Shown here one piece after another: positions 31,707 to 43,223 of a stretch of DNA of 64,000 nt. The position numbers and the translations under genes were made by a program. The notes beneath the pieces are model-generated. The model was not told where the DNA came from, searched no databases, and saw only the letters and a list, made by a program, of their open reading frames with translations. This DNA is from Ursus arctos (taxonomy: Eukaryota > Chordata > Mammalia > Carnivora > Ursidae), in the NCBI RefSeq assembly GCF_023065955.2, contig NW_026622863.1:48404177-48468176 (forward strand), read 5' to 3'. Within the stretch, counting starts at the first letter, position 1. Each line of letters starts with the position of its first letter.

Positions 31707-31893
31707 AGATTTTATTTATTTATTTGACAGAGATAGAGACAGCCAGCGAGAGAGGGAACACAAGCAGGGGGAGTGGGAGAGGAAGAAGCAGGCTCATAGT
31801 AGAGGAGCCTGATGTGGGGCTCGATCCCGGAACGCCGGGATCACGCCCTGAGCCGAAGGCAGACGCTCAACCACTGTGCCACCCAGGCGCCCC
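31690..31893 (-). mobile_element. Can-SINE (young)
   Basis: Reverse full-length copy; target duplication TGTTTGTTTATATTTTA. Confidence 0.94.
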
Positions 31894-32940
31894 TGTTTGT
31901 TTATATTTTAATTCTTTGTTTCCCTCTCATGAGGCACGGACTTTTTCTCTTTGTTCACTGATGTACCTACCCCTAGCACCCAGAAAAGTGCCTGGAATAT
32001 AGCAGTGCTCAGTAAATGCTTGATGAATGAAGCAATGAATTGAACTCCATTAATGGATGAAGACGCAAAGCTCGAGGAAGAGACATGTCTTATGGGAGCT
32101 TCCACAGCTGGAGAGAGGATGCTTTGGGATTCCTTTGTTGTTATTGTTGTTGTTGTTGTTTTCTCCCCCACTACGTCTTGGATGCTAATCCTAGCCTCCC
32201 GGACAGCAAAGCGCAAGCTCTTAATTGGACTGTTTTGTGAACTGTATATCTGGGCCTCCTAATAACCCTGAATGTTAGTCCGTTTAGCAATACTCAATTT
32301 ACAAGTGGGAAAACTCATATCTAGAGAAGGAAGGGGGCCCCACAACCAGCTAGTGGCAATGGCAGGACCGGCCCTTAAGCTTCAGGACAAGGTTTTTGGC
32401 ATTAGCCTCTGGCACACAGCGGACACTCAAGTGCACAACGACTGGTGTTCAGGATGGGTTTATAGTCAATCTCATGCCAGCTTAAGGGCCCTGATTTGCA
32501 AAGGTCCTTCAATGTGTTCCTAAGGTCTGAGGTCTTCATAACATTTGCAAAAGGAGGATATTTAAAATGCAATCGGTGAAGACTACTGTCTTTTTGCAAT
32601 ACTACTTCCCCCTGTTGCACTTCTTTTTACTCTGGGTGGTGCTGGAGTAGCCTCAGGCATTTGTGGGATCCAGTGGAGAGGAAGGTGAGTTGAGGATACA
32701 TTTAGGTTGGGTTTCATGGGATATGGTGGTGTGGTTCATAGCTGCTTTCAGATATACGTAAATTCCCTAACTAGCAGTCCTGGTTTAGGAATGGCTTCCA
32801 CGAATGCTCCTATTGTCAGAGGTGCTAACTCACGAGGATCAAGGCTCAGAGTCTATTGTGGCATGACCCTATGCTCTAGTGGCCTACTCCACAAGCACGT
32901 GTGCACTGGAGGTGAGTCAGTAATTAAAAGGACTGAGCCA

Positions 32941-33140
32941 GGGGCACCCAGGGGGCTCAGTTGGTGAAGCATCTGCCTTCGGCTCAGGTCATGATCTTAG
33001 GGTCCTGGGACTGAGCCCCGAGTAGGGCTCCCTGCTCAGCTGGGAGTCTGCTTCTTCTCCCTCTGCCCCCTACCCTGCAACCCCCCCCCACTCATTCTCT
33101 CTCTCTCAAATAGATAAAATCTTAAAAAAAAAAAAAAAAA
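32941..33140 (+). mobile_element. Can-SINE
   Basis: GGGGCACCCAGGGGGCTCAG head, A18 tail; target duplication around GGACTGAGCCA. Confidence 0.92.
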
Positions 33141-33545
33141 GACTGAGCCAGAAGCTAGTCCATGAAAACACTTTCCAAAACATAGCTAACATGAGTTAAA
33201 CGTTGTGAAAGTTTTCATAAATTTCCAAAATGTTTTGATGACATCACCAATACTGACTTGGGAAGGTGAAACTTTTTCTAAATTATAAGGGCTAAAAAAA
33301 GTTCCATCAAGCATACTAGAGGAAAGATAACTTACTTTCTCTTCTCTCTGTGGATTAGGATATCATGAAATAAGCATATGCAGCCAAAAAAGTAGGCGAC
33401 TACCACAGAGGTGTGTCAGGCAGTAAATTAATAAAAACATTACGCTATATTGGGGATTTTGCAATATTCGTGGTATTTGTCAGCTCTTTTAAATATGTAA
33501 TTTGTTATTATTTCATATTCTAAATTTTTACGTTCATACCCAATT

Positions 33546-33693
33546 TTTTTTTTTTAAGATTTTATTTATTAGAGAAAGAGTGAGCACGAGCAGGGGTAAG
33601 GGCAGAGGGAGAAGCAGACTCCATCCCAGGATTCTGGGATCACGACCTGAGCTGAAGGCAGAGGCTTAACCGACTGAGCCACCCAGGCGCCCC
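33546..33693 (-). mobile_element. Can-SINE
   Basis: Reverse, shortened body; target duplication TTCATACCCAATTTT. Confidence 0.9.
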
Positions 33694-34009
33694 TCATACC
33701 CAATTTTGTGTTAGTAATTTTGGATTTCTTTTCTTAAGGAACGTCTCCCTCACATACTCCCCCACCAAACTCTCTAAGTTCTATCAGCCCTGTTGATGAC
33801 TCATTGGCTCAAAATAGGAATACGTTCCCAAGCTGTGCGATCCTGGGCAGTGGCTGTACCTCTCTGAGATTGTTTCCTTAACAGCAAAATGTGGATCAGA
33901 GTAGCCCCTACACCGCAGGGTTGTTATTAAGTTTAAATAAGCCAAGGCCTGCAAAGCGCTCGATGCTGGTTTGGAACGCACTGAGCAACGATAAACCCCT
34001 GTGCCGCTT

Positions 34010-34600
34010 TACTCTGAGAACTTCCGCGCAGCTTCCAGACCCGCGGCGGCCAAGACCTTCTCGTGCGCATGTGCTCCCGACTCTCCTCCAGCCCGCCCCT
34101 CCTCGTGGGAGCGTCTAGTCCGCTGCAGGGGGTGATGGGCGGAGTCAAGGGGTTCCTTCCAGGATTTCCTCCCCTCCGAAGAACAACCCTCCTCGCATGA
34201 CTGGCAGTAGGAATTAGCCAGTAATAATTGGAGAGAAGATCGACGACCAGGCCCATTTAGGAATCTCTCCTCCGAGTTGGCCAATTGCAAGCTTTGGGGG
34301 GCGGGCTCGCCTCTGAGGCGGGACACGGGGTGATGGGCATCTGTTTTGACTAATGAGAACTCGGCTGCGAGTAAGCCAGGGCCAGTCAGAAGCGAGAAGG
34401 CCGGATCCTGGGGCGGGGCTGGAGCTTCGGCAGTTGAACCGCTCGCGAGGAGGGGTGCCTGTGGAGAAGGTGAGAGACGGTGGGAGTGGCGGGTGCGCGG
34501 GCCAGGGTGGCGATCCTGGGGGGAGGGGATGATCTGGGGGAGGGTGGGCTGCGGCGGGCAGCTGACCCGGCAGTGTAGGAATCGGGAGGGGGTGACCTTT
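34010..34600 (+). promoter_or_regulatory. CCDC61: CpG-rich promoter assigned to CCDC61
   Basis: CpG-dense stretch with GC boxes (GGGGGCGGGC near 34299, GGGGCGGGGCT near 34412) and CCAAT-type motifs (GGCCAATTG near 34280). A donor-like AAG|GTGAGA ends at 34469. The distance from here to the CCDC61 poly(A) site (about 21.7 kb) resembles the remembered human gene length better than the alternative at 39.3 kb. Confidence 0.5.
34415..34469 (+). other. CCDC61: Probable CCDC61 non-coding exon 1 (3' boundary from donor)
   Basis: The sequence GGTGCCTGTGGAGAAG|GTGAGA carries a strong donor directly downstream of the GC-box promoter. The 5' end is a guess. It would splice to the acceptor at 41424. Confidence 0.4.
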
Positions 34601-35009
34601 AACACGGAGAGGCGCTTTGATATTGGTTTGTGAGGCAGAGGGCAGTGTCTGAGTGGGGGGTGGGGGGGGGAGGGATGTTTTGTATTTCGCGGGAGGGTCT
34701 TTAATGGGGAAAGTGTGTAAAGCTGGAGAGAGCAGGCGGTAAAATACAGAAATTCCCCTGTAATATAGCCTTGTGATTTAATGGAGGTTTTAAGGCGACC
34801 GGCTATTCTAGCGCAGTGTGGAGGAGCCGAGGTCCTTGAGATGAGTTAACAAGGTTTGATTTGGGTGGAAGGCAGGTGAAGCACTACACTGAGGGAGTGA
34901 ATGAGTGAGAACTTCGAGGATGAAGGTGTGAAGCCGTGTGATACATGCAGCGTTTATTCAGGGCTTACTATGTGCCAGGTTTTGTATGAATTACTCTTGA
35001 ACGTCCTAA

Positions 35010-35160
35010 CACTCCTCCCGGTGGTTAAGACTGTGGGCTCTGGAGTTGGGTTGCCTGAGTTTAAATGCTGGTGTTGCCACTGGCCCTGCCACTGAACATC
35101 AGAGTGGCTTTGGGCAAATTCTTTAACCCTCTGTGCCTCAGCTTTATCATCGTTAGAATG
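35010..35160 (+). mobile_element. MIR
   Basis: 'GGTTAAGACTGTGGGCTCTG' and 'CTTTAACCCTCTGTGCCTCA'. Confidence 0.8.
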
Positions 35161-36200
35161 ACCTCATCTCTTCTCTGTCTGTACCACTCACCTGTCCTCA
35201 CCCAGTCTCTTGGCTTCACATGCTGTTTATATAATGATAACTCCCAAGTGCCTGTCTACAGTCTGGATCTCTCCTCTGAACTCCAGACTCATTTGTCCAA
35301 AGGCTGACTCTTCTCTACTTGGAAGTCCAACTGCCATCCATGCTTTAAAAACTTGTCCCAAACCAAACTTGTAGTTTCCCCTTTCAACCTCCAAAGCCAG
35401 CTGGTGGCAGTTCCATTCTTTCAGGTACTCCCGCCAAAAACCTTCGAGTTGACCTTGAGTCTCCCATTTCCCTTGCCCACGTGCCATCTGCCAATCAGCA
35501 TATCTCATGGGTCTATCTTCAGAATACTTCCAGAATCCAGCCGTATCTCACCACCTCCCTTGCTGCTGCTCTGATTCCTGCCATCACTTGCTCTTACCTG
35601 GTCTGTTGCAGTGGCCTCCTCGCTGGGCTCCTTAGGTCTGCCCTGGACCCCACAGTCGGGGGTTCCTGTTAAAATAAAAGTCAGATCATGTTGCTGTCTG
35701 GTCCAGGCACTCCCGTGGCTCCCACCTCACAAAGTACAAGTCCTTGCCAAGCCCACACTGCTCCACCCGATCCAGCTTGCCCTCCAGCCTGCCCTCAACT
35801 CCTGCCATTCTCCTTTGTTGACACTGCTTCAGCCATGCTGGCCTCCTCATTCTTCAGACATAGCAAATACATTCCCACCTGGAGAATGTCCTTGCTGTGC
35901 CCTGTGTCTGGATCATGTGCCTCCAGATGTCTACATGGCTTCTCCCTCGCTTCCTTCAGGTGTCTGTTCAAATGTCAAATCCACAGACAGGCCCTCACTG
36001 ACCACCCAAGCTAAAATAGCTCCTGGCCTCTCCTCACTTGGGTTTGTTTTGCTTTGGTAACGCCACTACCCAACATATATTAGGGTTTGTTTATATCCCC
36101 TGGTTTCTTGGACTCCCACCCCCCACTAGAGTGTTGACTCCATAGGAATATATAATTTAGCACCTGGAAGGGCCCATACATGCTTAAAAACTGTTACTTG
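35160..36200 (+). mobile_element. L2 LINE fragment, about 1 kb
   Basis: Continuous L2 from the degenerate reverse-transcriptase code to the 3' region ('TAAAAGTCAGATCATGTTGC', 'GGTGTCTGTTCAAATGTCAA'), in CCDC61 intron 1. Confidence 0.75.
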
Positions 36201-36329
36201 TATTATCATCATCACCGTTTCTAGGGTGGGGGGCAGGAGGGGGAGGCTCCCTGTGGTATAGGAGAGTTGAGCTGGGAGAGTCTTGGGTGGTGTGGTGGGG
36301 TCAAGATGGGCTAATAAACTGAGCAGACT

Positions 36330-36500
36330 GTGGTATCCAGGGGCAGAAGCTCTCAGATCTCAGAGCTGGGGGAGCTTGTAGGAAATGCAGATTCCTGGGC
36401 CCACCCCTAGAGGTTCTGCTTCTGTGGATTTGGGATCATGTCCAAGATCCTGCATTTTTAAAAATCAAGCACCTGTTTTCATGCTGAAGGTTTGCAGTCC
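36330..36500. mobile_element. MER5-like hAT relic
   Basis: 'GAAATGCAGATTCCTGGGCC' and 'CCCCTAGAGGTTCTGCTTCT' are typical of MER5-class non-autonomous elements. Confidence 0.6.
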
Positions 36501-36579
36501 TCACTTGAAGAAACAGACCAGTTCAGAGCTTGGACTGGAGCTCTCTCATCATTAAACTCCCCCTCTGTGGCTGTCCCTC

Positions 36580-36830
36580 TGCTGGGCAGTGCTGGGGACA
36601 CTGGTGATTGAGACAGCTCCTTACCTAGCCTGGGAGTCAGGGAGGGCTTCCTGCAGGAATGACATTGGAGCTGGGACCTGGGGACAAAGGAGTGAGCTGA
36701 GGGGAGAGGACCTTGGCTGTATCTCCAGTGCCTAGAACCCGATTTCCTGATATCTCTCATAAATTCACAAGTAGTCCCTGATCTGTGCCAGGCCCAGGGT
36801 GCTGAAGATATAAGAATGATAAAAATGGCT
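36580..36830 (-). mobile_element. L2 LINE remnant, antisense
   Basis: 'GGGCAGTGCTGGGGACACTG' and 'GGAGGGCTTCCTGCAGGAA'. Confidence 0.6.
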
Positions 36831-36879
36831 CTGCCCTCTTGGGCTTCTGGTCTGTCGACTAATCGTCAGCTGGTTGCAC

Positions 36880-37090
36880 AGATGGTAAACAGCTGACCGG
36901 GTGGCAGGCACTGTTTGAAGCTCCGTACATGTATTAATTAATTTAATCCCCACAATCATCCTATGTGAGATGGGAGCTCTTATTATCCCCACTTTAGTGA
37001 TGGGAAAAGGCCCAGAGAGGCTAAGTGCCTTGCCCTGGGTCACATTGTGGGTAAGTGGTGGAGTGGGAGCTGAACCCAGGAGTCCTTGTC
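36880..37090 (-). mobile_element. MIR
   Basis: 'GGTGGCAGGCACTGTTTGAA' and 'GGTCACATTGTGGGTAAGTG'. Confidence 0.75.
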
Positions 37091-37970
37091 ATGCGGTGTG
37101 TGTCATGCTTAAAGTACAAGGCCACACAGAAGGATTGGTGCCTGGAGGGAAGGGAGCAGAGAGTTATGGGAGGAAACAGAAGGGTAGCTGGGTAATGGGA
37201 GGGGGACCAGTGTGCCAGCCCCTCACTGCAGGATTCTAGGCAAATGTCAGTTTCATCCTCTGTAAAATGGGGGATGGTTACAGCATCTGTCAGAGAGCAG
37301 AATTAAGGACAAGTCACTGGTTCATGGGTGTGCATGGTCCTTACTTAAGGCAAAAAGCATTTGAGGGATAGTAGGGGAGGGGATTTGGATATTCAGAGGG
37401 AGGGTGGTGGGCTGCAGTGTGCACTATGGAGGGGCGGATCATGGGGAGTCCTTAAAGGCTTTTGTGTTTATATATTCTAGGGGGACATTGTGGACGTCTC
37501 TGGTCTATATTCTGGGGGAGTGCAGGGTGAAGGGAGGGGAATTCTAGCCAGCTAAAACTCACATGGTGGGGAGGGGTCACTCAGGCCAGGCCAGTGTGTA
37601 TATGTGAGGTGGGAGGTATACTGTATAGGCGAGGACAGCTAGGTCCTGGCCAGACGGGAATATGTGGTGTTGGTGGGAGAGGGTGCTGCAGACAGTGTGA
37701 AATAGCCATCAGGGGTAGGGGCTGACGGAGGTGGTGATTTACCTGTGTCCTGTGTGGGAGATGGTGATGTGGAGTTGTTTTGGGGGAGCTCAGCGTGGAG
37801 GATTCGCGACTTCCACCCTAGGGCGAGGGCTGTGAAATCTGAAATAATCAGAGAGCGCTATTGGGAGGAGGAGGAGCCAGAGACCGTGATGTAACCCTGG
37901 AAACCGAGAGGGGAGTCACCTTAGTGAAAGATGAGAGGGAAAGGCCTGGGGTCGGAAAGCTGAGTGTGCT

Positions 37971-38022
37971 TGTGCGTGTGTGTGCGCGCGTGTGCGTGTG
38001 CGTACGTGTATGTGCGTGTGTG
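37971..38022. repeat. Alternating purine-pyrimidine tract (GT/GC/TA mixed)
   Basis: About 52 bp of uninterrupted pyrimidine-purine alternation including GCGCGCG and CGTACG, a strong Z-DNA-prone composition. Confidence 0.85.
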
Positions 38023-38121
38023 CTGAAGCAATGATGTCACGAGGCCGGAGAAATGGGGTCAGGTGTGTGGGCCAGAGTGGGGTGCTTGGGTGTGCACGCG
38101 GAGCGCGCAAGGTTGAAGTGC

Positions 38122-38129
38122 TGACGTCA
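38122..38129. promoter_or_regulatory. Full palindromic CRE (TGACGTCA)
   Basis: A perfect CREB/ATF site with CpG-rich flanks and a GGGCGGGGCC box 20 bp downstream, inside CCDC61 intron 1. Confidence 0.5.
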
Positions 38130-39229
38130 CGGGTTGGCGAGGGCGGGGCCTCGAATGCAGGGTCTGGAAGCTGAGACGAAGAGAAGCTAGGAGAGTCTTG
38201 GGACTGGAACGAAACCAGCAATCAGGATGGGCCACTGGTCACAGAGCAAGGACGGAGGATGCAGGTAGAAGTACAGGGTGGGAGTGGGGGAAGGGAAGGG
38301 CGCGGAGCCTAGGGAATCCCAGAATTGGAGGGGAGCGGGGAGGGGGTGTTCTGGGAAGGCTCTGCAGGGAAGAGAGGTGGAAAATGTGGGGAGGGGGAGA
38401 GAGGGTTTACATAGAATTTGGGAGGGAACAGAATCCAGGTGAAAAATAGGGATCATGTAAGACAGGCTGAAAATGGGGTAAATCCCCATTGTGGAGTAGA
38501 ACCTTGGGCAAATAAATACGCAAGCGGAATCCAGGCGGAATAATAGGAGGGGGCAAAATTCAGGTAGAATGTGGGGGAAACCCCAGGAGAACATGGGAGC
38601 TGGTGCACGGAAAAGGGGAATGTGGCCCCCTGCCCCCAATCTGGGAGAGCCCAATGGCAGTAAGGGACTTGGGGAAGGGAGTGGAGAGGACTGGCTTCGG
38701 AAATGTGGTAGAAGGGGTGAGGCTGGAATACGGAGGGAGGGAGGTTCTGCAGCGGGGAGGGGAGGGGAGTCCATAATCTCTAGGCCCTCTGGGGAATGAG
38801 TAATGGGGAGCTGGCAGGGGTGTGGGGTTTATTTCATCAGCAGTTGTTGAGTGCTCACGACAACCGAGAAGAGGGAATGAGGGGAGGGGAGCAGGCGAAG
38901 TTTGTGGAGGTGTGAGAGGCAGGTGTGTGTAAGGGGACAGTGGAATTCGGGGAGAATATTCAGAGGCTTAATATCTGCGGACTGAGATGGAGGCTAATGA
39001 CATCAGGCATTTGGATATGGAAAGGCCCTGTGATTTAGTGAAGGGCCGCTATTCTCTGGAAGAGAATGGAGAGTTTATGCGGGGGAGTGGGGAAGGAGGA
39101 GAGGAGAGCAGGGCTGGGTTGGTGGTGGAGATGGGGTGGGACGGGCCCCTTTATTCCTCTGTCTCCTCCCTGAAGTTGGGTACCACGAGTGGGGTGGTGA
39201 ATTGGGCCCTGAAGCTGTGCGGCTCCTCA

Positions 39230-39400
39230 GGCGTTCTGCGGGTACCTCCAACGCCTTGGTAACCAGAACGGCGCGACCACTGATTGGCTCGCGGAGTCGG
39301 AGGGGCGGGGTCGGAGGGCTGGGTCTAGGACACCCGGTGGGGCGGGGCCAGCGCTGCCTGGCACCCGCACTGAGGACCAGGGGATGCGGGATATGTTGAA
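39230..39400 (+). promoter_or_regulatory. Second GC-rich promoter-like stretch in CCDC61 intron 1
   Basis: Contains CTTGGTAACC (X-box-like half, about 39255), GATTGGCT (inverted CCAAT, about 39281), and GGGGCGGGG boxes at about 39303 and 39340, all within 100 bp. Could be an alternative CCDC61 start; no clean donor is obvious. Confidence 0.4.
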
Positions 39401-40219
39401 ACGTGTAGCTGTTTCTTTGCCCATAGGTCAGGGACTATTAACCCCGCTTCCGAACCTCCAGAGAATGTGAGAGTGTGGATTTTCAAGGGGAAGAGGTCTC
39501 TTGATTTCATCAGCCGCTTCCAAACACGAGGGACCCCTCCCCCAAATAAACTGAAGAGCTTGGGTCTAGAGACAGAAGCCTGCCAGAATGTCTGGGCCTT
39601 CGGCGGTTGTCCTTGGGTCTTTGAGAAAGGCGATTTGTGGATGGGCAGCAGGGTGGTATTCTGGGAGCCTCTGAAATTACTTGGAAAGGGTTATGGGCCT
39701 ATTCATTTATCTGGGGAGGGTTCAGAGATCTCATTAGACTATCAAAGGCTCCAAGACTCTTAAAAGGTTAAAAAACCACTGACCTTGAGTTTCAGGGCTC
39801 ATCATATTCTGGCCTCTCAATATTATATTTTCTGATATCATCTTTTAGGAGGACTTCTTGGGGAAAGTGTGAGGAGCAAAGGATGTGGGGGAGAGAAGGA
39901 GACCAGGCTTTGGAGGGGTCCTCATGGTCTGGGTTGGGGCAGCCCTGGGTAGTTCTGTTTTGGGGGCAACTGTGAGCCTCAGTTTCCCCATCTGTACACT
40001 GGGGAGGAAAATGGGCTTGCCTTGTTTCTGTACTGCCTTTCAAGACACACAACAACATAGTAATGGTAATAATAATAATGATGATGATGATGATGCCCGT
40101 ATGTGTATGAGTGCTTGCTGTGTGTCAGGCATTGCTCCATTTGTTCAAAGATTTTAACGTGATTAACTCATTTAATCCTTACACCAATTCAAGGAGATGA
40201 GCACTGTTACCCTTCTGTG

Positions 40220-41090
40220 GGCTACAAAGGCCTGCATGAGCATCATCTGGCCCTTGTATCTCATCTCTGTCCCTCCCTCATGCTGACCTTGCTGTTCTTA
40301 GAACAAATCAGGAACATCCCACCTTGGAGCTCTTGCCTGGCTGTTCCCTTTGCCTGGACACTCTTCCCCCAGATATTCACCCATCTCCTTATCCCTCTAC
40401 AGGCCTCTACTCAGTGAGGCCTTCCTTGGCTACCTTAGCTAAAAGAGCAACCCCTACCCCCAGCATCTCCTTTCTCCAGTACTTTACTTTTTTTTTTTTT
40501 TTTTTGGACATTTTTATACCCCCAACTGTTGCTGCCCTCTTGAGGGTAGGGGCATCCTCTGATTTCTCATCATCCCCAGTATCCAGGATGGCATGTGCTT
40601 TTAAGATAAGGAATCTGGTCCCAGGAGAGGTTAAGTAACTTGCCTGTGTATGTGCACATAGCTGAAGCTAGATATGAACTCAGGCAGCCCAGGGCCTTCG
40701 TTCTGAACCCCCCCTAAAATCCACGCTGAAGGCAGAGATCTGCCACCTCATAGAACTAACAGCGAGTGGTAGCCCTATTGGCTAAGAGAAGGTACTTAGG
40801 CTTACAACAGAACAATTAATAAAATCGATTATTAATTCATTGGACATGATTTAAGTGTATCATTGATAATATACAGTGCGGCTGTTACCTCAACCTGGAC
40901 CACTTTCCCTAGGTAGCCATATGGCATGTCCCTGACTTCCTTTAGTTCTCTGCCTGTAGGTTACCTCTTCAGGGAGGCCTGCCCTGACCCTCTACTTAAA
41001 CTCTGCCCTGCCTGTCCTCAGTACTCTGTCCCCCTTTGCAGCTTGATTTTTCTCCACAAATGTTTGAATGAATGAATGAATAATATATAA
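40220..41090 (+). mobile_element. L2 LINE remnants
   Basis: Two L2 pieces (about 40220-40580 and 40880-41085) with 'TTCCCTTTGCCTGGACACTC' and 'CTTCAGGGAGGCCTGCCC'; an antisense MIR lies between. Confidence 0.65.
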
Positions 41091-41169
41091 TGAGTATAAG
41101 GATTACTAAATTAATAATCAATAGTACTAGTCATGATTCTCTTGTCAGAAATCATATATTCTGTTAGCC

Positions 41170-41360
41170 AGCATGTGTTGGGCATGGACACAGTTCTAAA
41201 TGCTTTTATGTGTATTGTCCAATTTAATCCTCATGACAACTCTATGAGGTAGATGCCATTATTATACCCATTTTCCAGATGAGGACATTGAGGCACAGAG
41301 AGGGAGTCTCTTTCCTAAGGTGCCAAAGCTGGTAAATAGTGGAGCCAGGATATGAATTCT
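41170..41360 (-). mobile_element. MIR overlapping the CCDC61 acceptor region
   Basis: 'CCAGATGAGGACATTGAGGC' core; ends about 65 bp before the first coding exon's acceptor. Confidence 0.75.
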
Positions 41361-41435
41361 GGCCTTCCAGCTTCGGAGCCTGGACTCTCAGGCGCTCTGG
41401 GTCTCGTCTCGTCCCTCTCTCCAGCGACACTGGCC

Positions 41436-41583
41436 ATGGACCAGCCAGCTGGCCTACAGGTGGACTATGTCTTCCGAGGTGTGGAGCATGCCGTGCGGGT
41501 GGTGGTGTCTGGGCAGGTGCTAGAGCTGGAAGTGGAGGACCGGATGACGGCTGATCAGTGGCGGGGCGAGTTCGATGCCAGCT
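41436..41583 (+). CDS. CCDC61: CCDC61 coding exon 1
   Basis: Residues 1-49, first strands of the head domain. The exon itself begins at 41425 after the acceptor TCTCTCCAG; the donor is CCAGCT|GTGAGT. Confidence 0.94.
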
Positions 41584-43192
41584 GTGAGTGTGCCCACCTG
41601 GGGTGGGTTCACCTGTCCTTCCCCGGGATCCCCTTCTCCCTGAAGATGAGGCCAACCAGGAACCCACCCATCTGCCTCTTCTACCTGACCAGAGACTCTC
41701 TCAGGTGGGGAGGAGGGGTGAAGGGCTCATGCCTCAGGCCAGAGGCACTGGAGTTGGGGGAAGTTGACAAGCTTAGATGTATTGCTCTTGGGCTGGGCAA
41801 GTGGTCAGACTTCAGGAAGGACTTTTCTCTCTACCCAGTCATCGAAGATCTGACTCACAAGACGGGGAACTTCAAACAGTTCAACATCTTCTGTAACATG
41901 CTGGAGTCGGCTCTCACTCAGGTAGGGGCCACGGCTGGCAGCCAGGGGAAGTTTCTGTTTTCTGGATCCCTGGGAAGGTAGATGCCCATCTGATGAATGC
42001 AAGACCCTCTACCTTGTCTTACCTTAAAGAGACAGGGCTAACTTTTTCATTCCCAAATGTAAGTGGTTGATTCTGATCCTTGTGATAGTTATTCTCATGT
42101 AGAAAATTCACGTCACAGAGAAATGTAAGAAGATAGAAAAAATCCCTCTACTCCTAATACTCATTCCTGGTAATATTTTATTAATATTTTGGTGAAAATC
42201 ACTCCAGCCATTTCTCCACTACTTTATTTACTTGTGAAAGTGTGTGTGTGTGTATTTGCAGATGTATAATTTTATATAGTTGATATACTTCCCAAAGTAT
42301 TATTTAACCTGCTTTTAAAAGATTCAACAATGTCTCATAAACATTTAGTCACATCAGTGGATATAGGTAGCCATTCGTATCATTTTTAGTCAGTATCTAC
42401 AGTGTGCCAGGCACTGTGGCAGACAGTGGGATATGGCAGTGAACGGATGAGACAAAATTCCTGTTCTTATGAAGCTGATATTCTAGTGGGAGAAACAAAA
42501 AATTGAAAAAATATATAATGTCAAGTAGTTAAAAGTATTAATAGGAAAAAAAAAGCAGGTTGGAAGTTAGAGTGGCAGGGATGCTATTTAGCCATCATTT
42601 TAAAACTGTGAACTACATTATTTCTCTGACTATAGATAAAATTCACACTCATAAAATGATGACAGTGTAACAGTGTGTGATTTAGAAAGGGACAGTCTCT
42701 TATAATCCCTTTTCTATCCCCTACTTTAGACTGTTTAGTATGTGTAAGCTGTGTTGCATGATGGCCAAGAGCATGAACTCTGAAGTCAGACTTATTACTG
42801 CTACTTACCAGCTGGGAGCCCTGGGCCAGTTACGTCCCCTCCATGTCTTGGTTTTCTTTCTTTTTTTTGAGAGAGAGAGAGCGAGAGAGCGAGTGCACAG
42901 ACAGGGGCAGGGGGCTGAGCAGAGGGAGAGAAAGAATCTTAAGCAGGCTCCACACTCAGCACGAGCCCAATGTGGGGCTCAATCTCACGACCCTGAGATC
43001 ATGACCTGAGTTGAAATCGAGTCAGATGCTTGGCTGACTGAGCCCCCCCGGGCGCCCCATGCCTTAGTTTTCTTAACTGTAATGTGGGGATAACAGTAGT
43101 CCCTATTTCACAGTGTGGTGAAGATTAAATGAGTTCTGTGTAAAAAGCTTAGAATAGCATCTGGCTCATAAGTGCATTACAGATATTGTCTT

Positions 43193-43223
<31 letters not shown>

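Larger units (their letters stand above)
28930..32045 (+). mobile_element. L2 LINE fragment (reverse-transcriptase region to 3' end) split by nested insertions
   Basis: Segments at about 28930-29447, 29839-30260, 31128-31327, 31430-31690 and 31894-32045 follow one another in the order of an L2 element: degenerate reverse-transcriptase code (traces such as HPISEFCQLYLQSMQILT near 30.2 kb), then the 'CTTTTGCACTCATTGTTTGC' domain, ending in the 'CAGTAAATGCTTGATGAATGAA' tail. Between them sit five Can-SINEs and one antisense L1 end. The reading frame is long dead. Confidence 0.75.
20410..34000. other. NOVA2-CCDC61 intergenic region (head to head)
   Basis: No protein-coding exon is recognised. 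The interval is filled with MIR and L2 relics, an L1 3' end, one (GT)n array and Can-SINEs from 24.1 kb onward. The two flanking genes are transcribed away from each other. Confidence 0.7.

Noticed and set aside
31655..32002. Repeated open frames ending ETASERGNTSRGSGRGRSRL
   Set aside because: The same peptide appears at many positions because it is the translation of Can-SINE sequence; not a gene.
34009..34605. 198-residue minus-strand frame in the CpG region at 34 kb
   Set aside because: GC-rich promoter DNA produces long frames; no similarity seen, and the strand is opposite to CCDC61.
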